Below, one piece after another: positions 54,709 to 63,922 of a stretch of DNA of 64,000 nt (position 1 is its first letter; every line of letters begins with the position of its first letter). Source of the stretch: JBAXTE01 sp037130365. GTDB taxonomy: Bacteria; Bacteroidota; Bacteroidia; Bacteroidales; WCHB1-69. The notes under the pieces are model-generated. The model was not told the DNA's origin. It searched no databases and was given only the letters and a program-made list of their open reading frames with translations. Location of the stretch: contig JBAXTE010000015.1 in the NCBI GenBank assembly GCA_037130365.1, forward strand, positions 1-64,000. The letters run 5' to 3'. The translations under genes and the position numbers were made by a program.

Positions 54709-56259
54709 ATGAAAAAAACTATTTTTCTCTTGTGTTTATTGCCTTTTTTGGCTCAGTCGCAGATTACGTTACCAGTTAAAAAAATTACCATTTATAAAAA
54801 TTCTACAGGAATGGTAATGAAACAAGGATTGGTGAAAAAATCGAATGGAAAATTCGTAATAACTTCTCCAACTAATGCTCTTTTAGGAACTTATTGGATA
54901 GCCACTGGTAAAGATTTTCCGATTAAAAATGTATATTTCAATAATGACACTGTAAAGTTATCAACTTCAGCATCCACAAATGCATTGGTTTTGCAAAATA
55001 GCATTGGCAGAGATGTCACATTTACAATTACTTACAGCGATAAATCTGAGAAAATAATAAGTGGTAAGCTATTAAGCTATTTTCCTGAAACCAATATGGT
55101 TAAAGTTAAGCAAGATAATGGAAAGACAAATTTTTTTAACGCTTCAGGAATTGTATTTATGGAATTTGCGGGTGACACAAATCCAATTTATCTTCGAGAT
55201 AGTCTTGTGAAATCGGCTATTATTGAAATTGATAAAGGAGGGGAGAGTCAGAATGTCGTTGAGTATTATATGCAAGAAGGGTTCAACTGGATTCCCTCAT
55301 ATTTTTTAAGAATAATAAACGACAAAGAGGCTCGATTAGAGATGAAAGCGACTATCGAAAACTATTCAGAACCTCTTAATGATGTTGATTGCGAATTGGT
55401 TGTTGGCTCACCTCAATTGTATTTTGGTAAACAAAATGATCCAATGACATATGGTTGGATTACTTCGATAAATCAAAAAGGAGTTACTTACAATAATGAT
55501 AACGCAATGAGCAATATGCAAGTTCAAACTGCTTATCGACAAGAAGTAGATGGTAGTAATGGACTTGGATATGCTGCGGATGTTACAGCTTTTGAAACCG
55601 AAGGTGAGAAAAATAATGATCTCTTTTACTATCAAATTGGCAAAATATCATTACCAAAAGGAACCAAAGGATTTTTCCCAATCTTTGCTACAAATTTAGC
55701 ATTTAGCGATCGATATAAAGCTGATATTCCAGATAAAAATAATATGTCATACACTGGATATTGTGATAATTCAGAAAATTTTTATGATGTTTTTCACTCA
55801 TTAGATTTAAAAAACACAACTTCATATCCATTCACTACAGCCTCTGTTATGGTTATTTCTGATAAAGGTCAGTTTATGGCTCAAGATTTATTTAAATATA
55901 CTCCCGTTGGTGGAATGGCTTCAATTCGGTTATCTAAAGCTATCGACATTCAGTTAAAAAATGTGGAGGAAGAATTAGTTCGTACAGATAATGCAAAACG
56001 AATTGGCAAAACAATGTATTCAAAAGCAACAGTTAAAGGAACAGTTTCAATTTCTAATATGCAACAAAAACCTGTGATTGTAGATGTTAAGAAAAATACT
56101 GCTGGAACTGTACTTAACAACGGTGGAGCTACTGTTCATAAAAAAAGAGTTAATGGATTAGTAAATCCACAATCTGAACTTGAATGGAGCGTATCGTTAG
56201 CAGCCGGTGAAAAGAAAACCCTAACTTATGAATTTGAAGTCTATTTTATTAGCTATTAA
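54709..56259 (+). CDS. Secreted DUF4139-like protein
   Basis: The product has 516 residues with a signal peptide ending LAQSQ (about residue 18). The centre (about 190-245) reads YMQEGFNWIPSYFLRI and RLEMKATIENYSEPLNDV followed by ELVVGSPQL, the pattern of the DUF4139 core. The C-terminal part (about 400-516) ends in a beta-rich domain with ELEWSVSLAAGEKKTLTYEF, as these proteins usually do. The function of DUF4139 proteins is not known. It is a single gene that ends at the hairpin shared with yidC. Confidence 0.6.
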   Translation: MKKTIFLLCLLPFLAQSQITLPVKKITIYKNSTGMVMKQGLVKKSNGKFVITSPTNALLGTYWIATGKDFPIKNVYFNNDTVKLSTSASTNALVLQNSIGRDVTFTITYSDKSEKIISGKLLSYFPETNMVKVKQDNGKTNFFNASGIVFMEFAGDTNPIYLRDSLVKSAIIEIDKGGESQNVVEYYMQEGFNWIPSYFLRIINDKEARLEMKATIENYSEPLNDVDCELVVGSPQLYFGKQNDPMTYGWITSINQKGVTYNNDNAMSNMQVQTAYRQEVDGSNGLGYAADVTAFETEGEKNNDLFYYQIGKISLPKGTKGFFPIFATNLAFSDRYKADIPDKNNMSYTGYCDNSENFYDVFHSLDLKNTTSYPFTTASVMVISDKGQFMAQDLFKYTPVGGMASIRLSKAIDIQLKNVEEELVRTDNAKRIGKTMYSKATVKGTVSISNMQQKPVIVDVKKNTAGTVLNNGGATVHKKRVNGLVNPQSELEWSVSLAAGEKKTLTYEFEVYFISY

Positions 56260-56274
56260 TTCTCATTTTTTTAT

Positions 56275-56311
56275 AAAACAAAAAGCTCCGAATTTCGGAG
56301 CTTTTTGTTTT
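56275..56311. terminator. Bidirectional terminator between the DUF4139-like gene and yidC
   Basis: Arms 56275-56290 and 56296-56311 (AAAACAAAAAGCTCCG and complement) form a stem with A/T tracts at the base, giving T-runs on both strands. It lies between two convergent genes. Confidence 0.8.
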
Positions 56312-56347
56312 ATATCACAATCGGATTTTTTGAAAACCCCATATCAT

Positions 56348-58282
56348 TTATCGTTTCTTTTGATTGTTTGCCTGTTTAACTTGCTGTTGTTGTTTAGCAA
56401 GATTCTCAAGTTTTTGTGACCAACCAGATTTCTTTACAGGTTTTAGTTTATTTAGTTGAATTTTTTCGTGGATTTTTTTCTCGTCAATAAAAACTCTAAA
56501 CAACCACATTTGTAAGAAAGTAATAACGTTTACTAAAAAGTAATAGTAGCTAAGTCCCGCAGCATAATTATTGAAAATTCCTAAGAACATAATTGGCATC
56601 ATGTACATCATAATCTTCATTGTTTTGGCTTGCTGAGCGTTTGTAGAAGCCATCATGTCGTTGTTTATTTTGGTGTAAACCAACGTAGCAATAGTCATTA
56701 AGATGGTAAACAAACTGACATGGTCGCCATAAAAAGGAACCTTAAACCCAAAATCGTATATTGAATCATACGTCGATAAATCTGTTGCCCAAAGGAATGA
56801 CTGTTGACGTAGTTCAATTGATGAGGGGAAAAATCGGAATAATGCAAGCAGAATTGGCAATTGAAGCAACATAGGCAAACAACCCGACATTGGATTTGCC
56901 CCCGCTGATTTGTATAACGCCATGGTTGCAGATTGCTTTTTCATAGCATCTTCGCTCTTTGGATAACGCTTAGCAATCTCCTCAACTTCTGGTTTTAATA
57001 CTCTCATTTTTGCCGATGACATATATGTTTTATATGCAATTGGGAATAATACGATTTTTAATAATATAGTTAGAATAAGTATGATAATTCCATAATTCCA
57101 ACCGTAATTTTCAAGCCAGTTAAAGACGGGTAGAACTGCAAAACGGTTTATCCAAGCCATAGGAGCAAAACTCCATCCAAGAGGAATCTGACGCTCTAAA
57201 TCAAGGTTGTATTTTGCTAAGGTTTTATACTTAGTTGGTCCAAAATACATTGCCATATCAAAGTTGAAATTCTTTAATGAATTTGCAATAGGTACTTTAA
57301 ATTCAGCAGTTAGTGTTTTAATCTTATCAGGATTGTCAAGGATTGCTTTTGTGTTTATTTTTGCACTTTCAAAATTGCTTTTTGCAATTAATGTGGTTGC
57401 AAAGAATTGTTGTTTAAACGAAATCCATTTTACTTGGGTGGTAATTTCTTTGCTATCGTCTTTTGTTTCAGTTAGATAATCAACTTCTTCGGTATCGCGG
57501 AAATAAACCGTGGTTGCATTTTTTTCGTTGTCATGACTTTTTTCTAGCTTGTTAATAGTGGTTTGCCAGAAAAATCCAAGAGTGCTAGTATTGCGATCTA
57601 CATAGCTATCCATATTCACCATATTGAGGTTCATCCCAACCATATAGTCGTTTCCTTTAATGGTATATAGATATTCGATGTAACTATTTGTTGATGCAAC
57701 GCTGTCGGATGTTGGGTAAAGACGAAGAGCAAACTGCAATGAATCTGTGCCTTTTACCACCATTTTTTTATTACCATCAAATTTGGGGTTTTTCCAAACT
57801 GGAGTGAAATACAGTTTTTGAGTTTCCACCAACTGACGATTTGAGAAAAACGAAAATCCCATGGTATTGGTGTCGCCAGTAAATAAAACCAACGGCTTTC
57901 CATCAAATGTTTTAGTGTTTTTAAGCTCCGCAGAATAAACACGGCCTCCTAAAGTGCTAAAAGTTAATTTAAGTAAGTCATTTTCAATAGTAAAAAATTC
58001 TTTGGTTCCAGTAGTTGATTTGCTGAAAAATCCCATTCCTAAAGTATCTCCATTCACTGCTAATCCTGATGAATCTTTTCTTGTGCTGTCTGCTTTTCCT
58101 GCAACAGCTGTTGATTTTGCTAACGAATCGCTGAGTAATTTCTTTTGGTTTTCTACTTTAACAATAGAGTCTTGTTTGAGCTTTTGTTGAGCTAATTCTT
58201 CCTTGGATGGTTGTTGCCATATACTAAAACCAATGAAAAGCCCAAAAATGAGTACTAAGCCGAAAATTGTATTCTTATCCAT
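56348..58282 (-). CDS. yidC: Membrane protein insertase YidC
   Basis: The product has 644 residues, the long Gram-negative form. It begins MDKNTIFGLVLIFGLFIGF (TM1), followed by a large periplasmic domain with FFTIENDLLKLTFSTLGGRVYSAELKN, then the conserved insertase core from about 390 (NWLENYGWNYGIIILILTI, KMRVLKPEVEEIAKRY, PMSGCLPMLLQLPILLALF). The tail is Lys/Gln-rich and could contact ribosomes. It inserts proteins into the cytoplasmic membrane alone or with Sec. A TATCTTTG box is just upstream. Confidence 0.95.
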   Translation of the reverse strand: MDKNTIFGLVLIFGLFIGFSIWQQPSKEELAQQKLKQDSIVKVENQKKLLSDSLAKSTAVAGKADSTRKDSSGLAVNGDTLGMGFFSKSTTGTKEFFTIENDLLKLTFSTLGGRVYSAELKNTKTFDGKPLVLFTGDTNTMGFSFFSNRQLVETQKLYFTPVWKNPKFDGNKKMVVKGTDSLQFALRLYPTSDSVASTNSYIEYLYTIKGNDYMVGMNLNMVNMDSYVDRNTSTLGFFWQTTINKLEKSHDNEKNATTVYFRDTEEVDYLTETKDDSKEITTQVKWISFKQQFFATTLIAKSNFESAKINTKAILDNPDKIKTLTAEFKVPIANSLKNFNFDMAMYFGPTKYKTLAKYNLDLERQIPLGWSFAPMAWINRFAVLPVFNWLENYGWNYGIIILILTILLKIVLFPIAYKTYMSSAKMRVLKPEVEEIAKRYPKSEDAMKKQSATMALYKSAGANPMSGCLPMLLQLPILLALFRFFPSSIELRQQSFLWATDLSTYDSIYDFGFKVPFYGDHVSLFTILMTIATLVYTKINNDMMASTNAQQAKTMKIMMYMMPIMFLGIFNNYAAGLSYYYFLVNVITFLQMWLFRVFIDEKKIHEKIQLNKLKPVKKSGWSQKLENLAKQQQQVKQANNQKKR

Positions 58283-58301
58283 TTTGTAATTTGTTTTTGC
58301 G

Positions 58302-58309
58302 CAAAGATA
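58302..58309 (-). promoter_or_regulatory. -7 promoter element for yidC
   Basis: TATCTTTG followed by C on the minus strand, exact consensus, 19 bases from the start codon. Confidence 0.5.
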
Positions 58310-58409
58310 TGCGTTTTTGATGAAATTTAAAATTATGAATGATCAATTGTAATTATTAATGACCTATCGATTTGCCATTGAATAGCTATTTTGGATGTAA
58401 AATTCGGTT

Positions 58410-59561
58410 TTACTTTATTCTAACATCCGAAATAATTCCACAATTGTTGTTTGAAATAAATGATTTAATCCCTTTTGGAAAATATCTTAGAATCCCATAT
58501 TGATGAACTGGCAATAAGAAAAACTGTGGTAAGTTTAGTCCGTTATTCTGAATGTAAATCGTTGTCATCTCTGGATTCCTGTATGGGATTAATTCCTTAG
58601 GCTTCGCAATAATACTATCCTTTTTGATAATATTATTCGTTTTTAATAATAAGGAATATTGCTCAATATTCTTTTCCGATATTTCTGTAATTCCTTTGTC
58701 TTCCGAAAATCCAAATAAAGGAATTGATTTGTTTTGTGAAGTATTACTTGGGCAAACCATCATATCAATTTGTTGTGATTCGGATTGGGTAATTCCTGTA
58801 AAAAGCTCCAAATAATCGTTTTCCATTTTAATCAACTGAGTATTCATAAACTCAAATGCATCTTTTGAATATGGAATTTCTTGAGTAGCAGAGATTAGCT
58901 CATACCGTTTTAAACGAAATTTTAAGATGTAATCTGCAGCTTCCTCTGCTCTTTGCTGAACAGTTTTTGTGACTAATGTCCGCTTAATGATTGGTCTAGA
59001 CATCACAATGGTGTCCATTTTTACCGTTTCATAAACTGTGTCAATCTTTTCTATTTGTGATGCATCTGCATAAAGTTTAAAAAAGTTTGGATAGCTTGCT
59101 GTTGGCGGTGTAATTGAAAGCCTTGCACTTGATAATGTAGAATCTAACTTTCTTCGACTTCGGCTATTTATTTGGTCAATAGTTCCTAATCCATTTAAAT
59201 GAAATCGCGATGATCTTCTAAAGAGGGAACATCCTTTTTGAGAAATCAAATACTGATGCGCAGTATCTGGAATATCAATGGCTGAAATCTTAATATTTGA
59301 GATTTTATATGAAGTTTGATTAAATGCAATTACGTTCTTTAACCCCAAAAGTTTTTCGGCATATTCTGCAAATGGTCCTTTTATCTTGGTCTCTTTTTCA
59401 ACAGTAATGTTTGCAATCAAAGCTGTTTGTGGTAAAGTATAAACCAAACCAGTATTAACTAAATTTTGATTTGAGCTATTCAGATGTATAGCTTTATATG
59501 AAGTACATTGCCAAAGACTCATGGATAAAATCGAAAGAAATAGTGCGTTTTTGATTTTCAT
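58410..59561 (-). CDS. DUF4831 family lipoprotein
   Basis: The product has 383 residues from the ATG at 59561, which opens directly into a lipoprotein signal ending SLWQC; a longer frame to 59597 runs to within a few bases of the -7 box (59595-59602) and overlaps it. The mature part begins GLVYTLPQTALIANITVEKETKIKG, then PFAEYAEKLLGLKNVI, a pattern I recognise as DUF4831, a Bacteroidota family of unknown role. It is upstream of yidC on the same strand but separated by about 130 bases and a yidC promoter, so it is probably a separate unit. Confidence 0.7.
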   Translation of the reverse strand: MKIKNALFLSILSMSLWQCTSYKAIHLNSSNQNLVNTGLVYTLPQTALIANITVEKETKIKGPFAEYAEKLLGLKNVIAFNQTSYKISNIKISAIDIPDTAHQYLISQKGCSLFRRSSRFHLNGLGTIDQINSRSRRKLDSTLSSARLSITPPTASYPNFFKLYADASQIEKIDTVYETVKMDTIVMSRPIIKRTLVTKTVQQRAEEAADYILKFRLKRYELISATQEIPYSKDAFEFMNTQLIKMENDYLELFTGITQSESQQIDMMVCPSNTSQNKSIPLFGFSEDKGITEISEKNIEQYSLLLKTNNIIKKDSIIAKPKELIPYRNPEMTTIYIQNNGLNLPQFFLLPVHQYGILRYFPKGIKSFISNNNCGIISDVRIK

Positions 59562-59594
59562 TTTTTTTCGAATAATTGTTTGTAATATTAAATG

Positions 59595-59602
59595 CAAAAG
59601 TA
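59595..59602 (-). promoter_or_regulatory. -7 promoter element for the DUF4831 gene
   Basis: TACTTTTG followed by C on the minus strand; it overlaps the upstream possible start codon at 59597 and supports the ATG at 59561. Confidence 0.45.
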
Positions 59603-59921
59603 ATTAAAATTTTCAGGAAATTACATGGAATTCATAATTAGTCAATCTGCCAAATCGAACTCTTTTTATTGTTTAGTTAGAAAATGAGAAAAGATAGTTG
59701 TTTTTTATTGTATCTCAAAACCAAGTTCTTGATAATTATAGGGATTACCTTGATAATTTGTCGTTTTTTGCAAAACAAGAATCTGACCGATGTTTGCCTT
59801 AAAAATGGACATTTTTTTTTCCGCTTTTTTGATAAGTTTGGCTTTAACAATCAGGCGAAGTTTTATGGTGCAAACCTTACAAAACAGTATCTTCATTTTT
59901 ATAGAATTAAGCTCCCATTGT

Positions 59922-60031
59922 GGGCATAAACCGCCTTGAGTAAAAGAGCGTAAAGAACCGAGACCCGCCTTCGCGGGACGAGCTCTATACGACATTTAAA
60001 TAAAATAAATATTCCCGTATAAAAAAGAAAC
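59922..60031. repeat. 110-bp dispersed repeat, copy 1
   Basis: About 94% identical to 63325-63434 over 110 bases (about seven differences seen). It includes a CCCGCCTTCGCGGG hairpin and ends ATAAATATT..CGTATAAAAA. Weaker similarity extends upstream to about 59840 and downstream words (GCTTTTGC, TTTTTTTGC, GCATTAGGACA) recur to about 60253. The 59562-60390 spacer otherwise holds only short frames without coding character. Confidence 0.8.
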
Positions 60032-60390
60032 AGTTTTGAGTTAAGAAATCGATGGTGTTTGACGACGTTAGACAAAATGACGGTTAGAATTGTTTTTTTA
60101 CTTTCAAAATATCATTTTGACTATAAGGAGGAGTTCATCGGTTTTAGCAAAACTGTTTATTTTTTAGCACTTTTGCTACAGCGGCGGCATTTTTTGCTGA
60201 CTTTTTTTTGCTGTAGAAAAAAAGCCAGTGCCTGTCCGGCATTAGGACATTTAGAAAACAAATTTAAGCATTTTCTTTTCTAAATTTTGAGTAGATACTT
60301 TATCCCATTTAATTGTACTATGAGATAAAAACTCAATCAGGAGAAATTAAAATTTATCACAGTTTATTGCGTTTTTTTCAAAATTGCATC

Positions 60391-61560
60391 TCAAGGCAAA
60401 TCTATTGGCCTCGCAAACCTAGGGTTCGTAATAAAATCATGATCTGTGAGAGCGAGTAAAAATGCTTTAAGTTGTGTCTTCTCAATCGGAGTCAGCAGTG
60501 CACCTCCTTGGTTTATTTTATGCATCAAAGGATGAACGTAGGGAGAGGAAACTAATTGTGAACTATAGAATTCAATTACTTCATCGAGTGTTTTGTATCT
60601 GCCATCGTGCATATATGGCCCTGTTAATGCAATGTTTCGCAATGTTGGTGCTCTGTATGCTCCGTGGTCTGAAGGATTTTGTGTAACAGCAAATCGATCT
60701 CGGGGATCGTTAAAAACAGTGTCTTTGCCGTTGTTGTAAAATAAATTGGTCGTCATTAATGCATTTCCACCACCTCCATGACAGTGAAAACAATCCCCAC
60801 CTTCTTCTGTAGTAAACAAAATATAACCCGCCATTTCATCTTCCGACAGATTTTCTTCACCTTGTAACCATCGGTCAAATTTTGAATTACTGCTCACTAA
60901 GGTGCGCACAAATTGAGCAATCGCTTTTTTAATTCGGTCAAAAGTTACTTCTTTAGTGCCAAATGCCGCTTCAAACATCGGTGGATATATTGCAATGGAC
61001 GAAATAGCTGCAACTGCTCTTTCGGGCGTACTATACATCTCGTGTGGCGCTGTTAGTCCCATTTCTACAACATCTTCTATCGATCTTCGTTTTGAATTTG
61101 GATTTGTTTTATAAATTAACCCATTCCAAAAATACCCTTCGTTATTAAAAACTAAATTTTGCATAGGCAACATCACGTGAGGCGTTGGTATTCCTGTGAC
61201 TCCAAATGGTTGACCGTCGGTATATTTTGGATGATTAATACCACATTCAAATGCATTTTCTTGCAAATGGCAAGTGCCACAGCTCATTAACGAATCGGGA
61301 TTAGTGCCCAAATAACCCCGTAATCTGCCATCATAGAAAAGGTAACGACCCAATTGAATTCCTTCAACAGTCATCGGATTGTCAGAGGGATTATTAATGA
61401 TAGTTGGAAAAAATCGAGGAATGGTTAACGTATAAGGTGTTGGCACATTTAGATGCTCTTGGATAAGCGCTTCTTTCTTGCACGAAAAAATTAATAGATT
61501 AATTCCGATTAATAACATTATAAAGATGATTGATAATGCCTTAATTTTGATTTTTGCCAT
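60391..61560 (-). CDS. Di-haem cytochrome c peroxidase (CcpA/MauG family)
   Basis: The product has 389 residues with a lipoprotein-type signal ending IFSC (Cys27). Two haem-binding motifs are visible: CGTCH (Cys94, Cys97, His98) and CFHCH (Cys257, Cys260, His261). The segment RAPTLRNIALTGPYMHDGRYKTLDEVIEFY is typical of the C-terminal domain. The family reduces hydrogen peroxide with electrons from small c-type cytochromes, or, in MauG, oxidises a protein cofactor. The lipid anchor would place it on a membrane facing the periplasm. It stands alone between the two 110-bp repeats, beside the Smr-domain gene. Confidence 0.9.
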   Translation of the reverse strand: MAKIKIKALSIIFIMLLIGINLLIFSCKKEALIQEHLNVPTPYTLTIPRFFPTIINNPSDNPMTVEGIQLGRYLFYDGRLRGYLGTNPDSLMSCGTCHLQENAFECGINHPKYTDGQPFGVTGIPTPHVMLPMQNLVFNNEGYFWNGLIYKTNPNSKRRSIEDVVEMGLTAPHEMYSTPERAVAAISSIAIYPPMFEAAFGTKEVTFDRIKKAIAQFVRTLVSSNSKFDRWLQGEENLSEDEMAGYILFTTEEGGDCFHCHGGGGNALMTTNLFYNNGKDTVFNDPRDRFAVTQNPSDHGAYRAPTLRNIALTGPYMHDGRYKTLDEVIEFYSSQLVSSPYVHPLMHKINQGGALLTPIEKTQLKAFLLALTDHDFITNPRFARPIDLP

Positions 61561-61719
61561 TTGAGTTCCAAGATTAAAGAACTACAAAAATAGGCAATTT
61601 TTAAATTATTAACCGTAGTTATTTCGTTGTTATTACTATAATTCGTAATTTCGAAGAATAATTGGTTTTCCACACCATGAATAGGAATGTTTTTTTAGTT
61701 ATTAAAATTCAAGAGAATT

Positions 61720-62808
61720 ATGAAATTCACGATAGGTCAAAAAGTAAAATTTTTAAACGAAGTAGGAGGAGGGGTAATTACCAAAATAATTAGCCCAACA
61801 ATGGTATCTGTAACCACCGAAGATGGTTTTGATATGCCATATATCACCTCCGATTTAATACCCGCATTCTCGTCAGATTCTGCCGGAAAAATGTTTGATC
61901 CGAAAGAAACCGATTTTTCAACAGCAATTCAGCCATCAGATTCAAATAGGGATGTGGATGAAAATGATTACGAACGAGAAACTCCATTAGATCGGTTCTC
62001 ATCAGCAAAAAAAGATCCCGCCGGAATCTATCTCTGTTTTGTCCCTCACGATCAAGTATGGTTGCTTAAAGACGATTTAGATGTGTATGTTGTGAATAAT
62101 ACAAACTATGTCGTATTATATAATTTGATGATTAATAACCAAGAAAATCTGTGGGAAGGCATAGACTATGGCTCTATTAATCCAAATTCTAAGATGTTAA
62201 TCAACACAATTCAGCGCGATGATATCAATAAATGGATTAAAGGAGCATTGCAAGTTATCTTTCATTCAGAATTAGATCAACGAGTTCATTTGCCAATTAA
62301 TGATATGTTTTCGATAAAATCATCGAAATTTTTCAATAAAGATAGTTATCATTCGTGTTCTTTTTTAGCTAGTAAATCAGTGGTTATCAATGTTGGGTCA
62401 ATTCCTGAATTTGTACAAACGAACCGCGAGGAACTTCAAAAATACGATGAGCTCACTGTTGCTGAAACCACTAGTAGAAATATTGTTACTAGCGTGTCGA
62501 TGTTGAAAAACTTCATGACAGATTCAGGAGTCGCTGAAGTCGATTTGCACATTGAAGCCTTGGTCGATAATCCTTCGGAAATCGATACAGTTCAAATGCT
62601 TACCATCCAAACTTCTACGTTTAATAAATATCTCGAAGAAGCAATTCGCCTGAAATTGCAAAAAATTATATTTATACACGGAGTTGGTATTGGGCGACTA
62701 AAATCAGAAATTTTAAAAATTCTTCAGCAATATCCAAACTTACATCACTTTGATGCGCCAATTTCTAAGTATGGCTCAGGTGCTACCGAAGTCTGGATTA
62801 AGGACTAA
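61720..62808 (+). CDS. DUF2027 and Smr (MutS2-type) domain protein
   Basis: The product has 362 residues. The N-terminal part (1-70) is an SH3-like region with GQKVKFLNEVGGGVITKI; the middle (95-260) has VPHDQVWLLKDDLDVYVVNNTNYVVLYN of the DUF2027 type; the C-terminal Smr domain has EVDLHIEALVDNPSEI and IIFIHGVGIGRLKSEI with the typical DLH and HG.G motifs. Smr domains are often nucleases acting on nucleic acids or stalled ribosomes in other bacteria; this arrangement is widespread in Bacteroidota but its role is not established. Confidence 0.85.
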   Translation: MKFTIGQKVKFLNEVGGGVITKIISPTMVSVTTEDGFDMPYITSDLIPAFSSDSAGKMFDPKETDFSTAIQPSDSNRDVDENDYERETPLDRFSSAKKDPAGIYLCFVPHDQVWLLKDDLDVYVVNNTNYVVLYNLMINNQENLWEGIDYGSINPNSKMLINTIQRDDINKWIKGALQVIFHSELDQRVHLPINDMFSIKSSKFFNKDSYHSCSFLASKSVVINVGSIPEFVQTNREELQKYDELTVAETTSRNIVTSVSMLKNFMTDSGVAEVDLHIEALVDNPSEIDTVQMLTIQTSTFNKYLEEAIRLKLQKIIFIHGVGIGRLKSEILKILQQYPNLHHFDAPISKYGSGATEVWIKD

Positions 62809-62920
62809 TTAATGAATGATTTTTACTTTTTGATTCGCAAATCTAGTAAAATGAGATTTTGTAAAACTTGAAGTAAGATTTCTTTTTGGGCGTGTCCTCG
62901 TCTAATGTTGTTAATATTAA

Positions 62921-62955
62921 AATAGAGCAGAAAAAACTAAATTTTCTGCTCTATT
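62921..62955. terminator. Terminator after the Smr gene
   Basis: AATAGAGCAGAAAA (62921-62934) pairs perfectly with TTTTCTGCTCTATT (62942-62955) around a 7-base loop, and TTGTA follows. It lies about 115 bases after the stop codon. Confidence 0.75.
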
Positions 62956-63324
62956 TTGTATAAATTACCGATACGAGGTCGGGCTTTTTGCTACAATCTT
63001 TTTTACCCTCGATTATGCTGTTTTAATCATTCCCCGATTTTCAAAAAAATAAATTCATAAACGGGGTTTTACTTTTTTTAATGATAGGAAGAAAAAAGGA
63101 TTTTCGCGTCAATCCCTCACGCAAACAAAACCATATAGTAAAAAGGAATTTCATAAAAAAGAGGGATGAAATAACAGTTAGAACAATCCAGTAGAGAAAG
63201 ACTTCACCAAAAAAGTTAAAAACCACTCTGTTTTGGATAAGATTGGTCTTAACGCAAACGCGGTCCTATGATGCAACTCTCACAAAACAAAAGTTTCATA
63301 TTCAAAGAACTAAGCTTTCTTTGG

Positions 63325-63434
63325 GGGCATAAACCGCCTTGAGTAAAAGAGCGTTGAGAACCGAGACCCGCCTTCGCGGGACGAGCTCTAAACGACCTTT
63401 AAATAAAATAAATATTTACGTATAAAAAAAAACA
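63325..63434. repeat. 110-bp dispersed repeat, copy 2
   Basis: Matches 59922-60031 in the same orientation with about seven differences. Upstream similarity to copy 1 is weaker but recognisable to about 63240. Confidence 0.8.
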
Positions 63435-63436
63435 AG

Positions 63437-63760
63437 TTCAACCACTTCGTGGCTGTAGAGACTTTCTTATATTTTTACCGTGAGTTGCACTCACGGTTAT
63501 TCACATTCAACCACCTCGTGGCTGTTTTGGAGTTCCGATTTAGCGCTGAAGGCGCGTAATATCAATAACCGCCAGTAGAACTGGCGCCTGCCAAAATATC
63601 TGTGAAACTCAGCCCCGAATGGGGTTGAACAATGCTCAAGCAAAACAGGAGGTTCAATCACTTCGTGGCTGATTTCTGGTTTCCTTTTAGCGCTTTTGCG
63701 GCGACCTTTTTTTGCCACGCTTTTAGCGTGGTGACTCCCGCAAGGCGGGAGCATTAGGAC
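63437..63760. repeat. Array of short hairpins and a 19-bp triplicate word, no gene
   Basis: TTCAACCACTTCGTGGCTG occurs at 63437-63455, 63506-63524 and 63653-63671 with one difference in each later copy. Short stems ACCGTGAG/CTCACGGT (63477-63497), GCCAG/CTGGC (63571-63585), CCACGC/GCGTGG (near 63716) and CCCGC/GCGGG (near 63740) follow one another. No coding sequence is seen in 62956-63909; a minus-strand frame at 63497-63796 is made of these hairpins and is not a gene. Such clusters resemble REP-type palindromic sequences. Confidence 0.6.
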
Positions 63761-63909
63761 AAGTAAAGGGAAATTTTTTATTCTTCTTCCACTCAAATTT
63801 GAAATTATGTTTTCTTTCTAATGAAAGAAAATATAATTTCATTTTACATACTTCTATCCCTACTTTTATTATTGACACGAAATTCTCGCAATTTTATACA
63901 TAAAAAACG

Positions 63910-63917
63910 TACCTTTG
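63910..63917 (+). promoter_or_regulatory. -7 promoter element for rnpB
   Basis: TACCTTTG followed by C, the classic -7 form, about 6-15 bases before the RNase P RNA start. No -33 box is seen at the usual distance. Confidence 0.55.
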
Positions 63918-63922
63918 CAATT

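Noticed and set aside
59684..59929. 81-residue plus-strand reading frame before repeat copy 1
   Set aside because: Its end overlaps the repeat and its sequence is only weakly similar to the non-coding second copy; no domain or promoter supports it.
60059..60283. 74-residue plus-strand reading frame in the 59.6-60.4 kb spacer
   Set aside because: It lies in the decayed repeat region, has no recognisable domain and shares its 3' words with the non-coding repeat at 63.7 kb.
63497..63796. 99-residue minus-strand reading frame
   Set aside because: It is made of palindromic repeat words; its codons follow the hairpins and no start context is seen.
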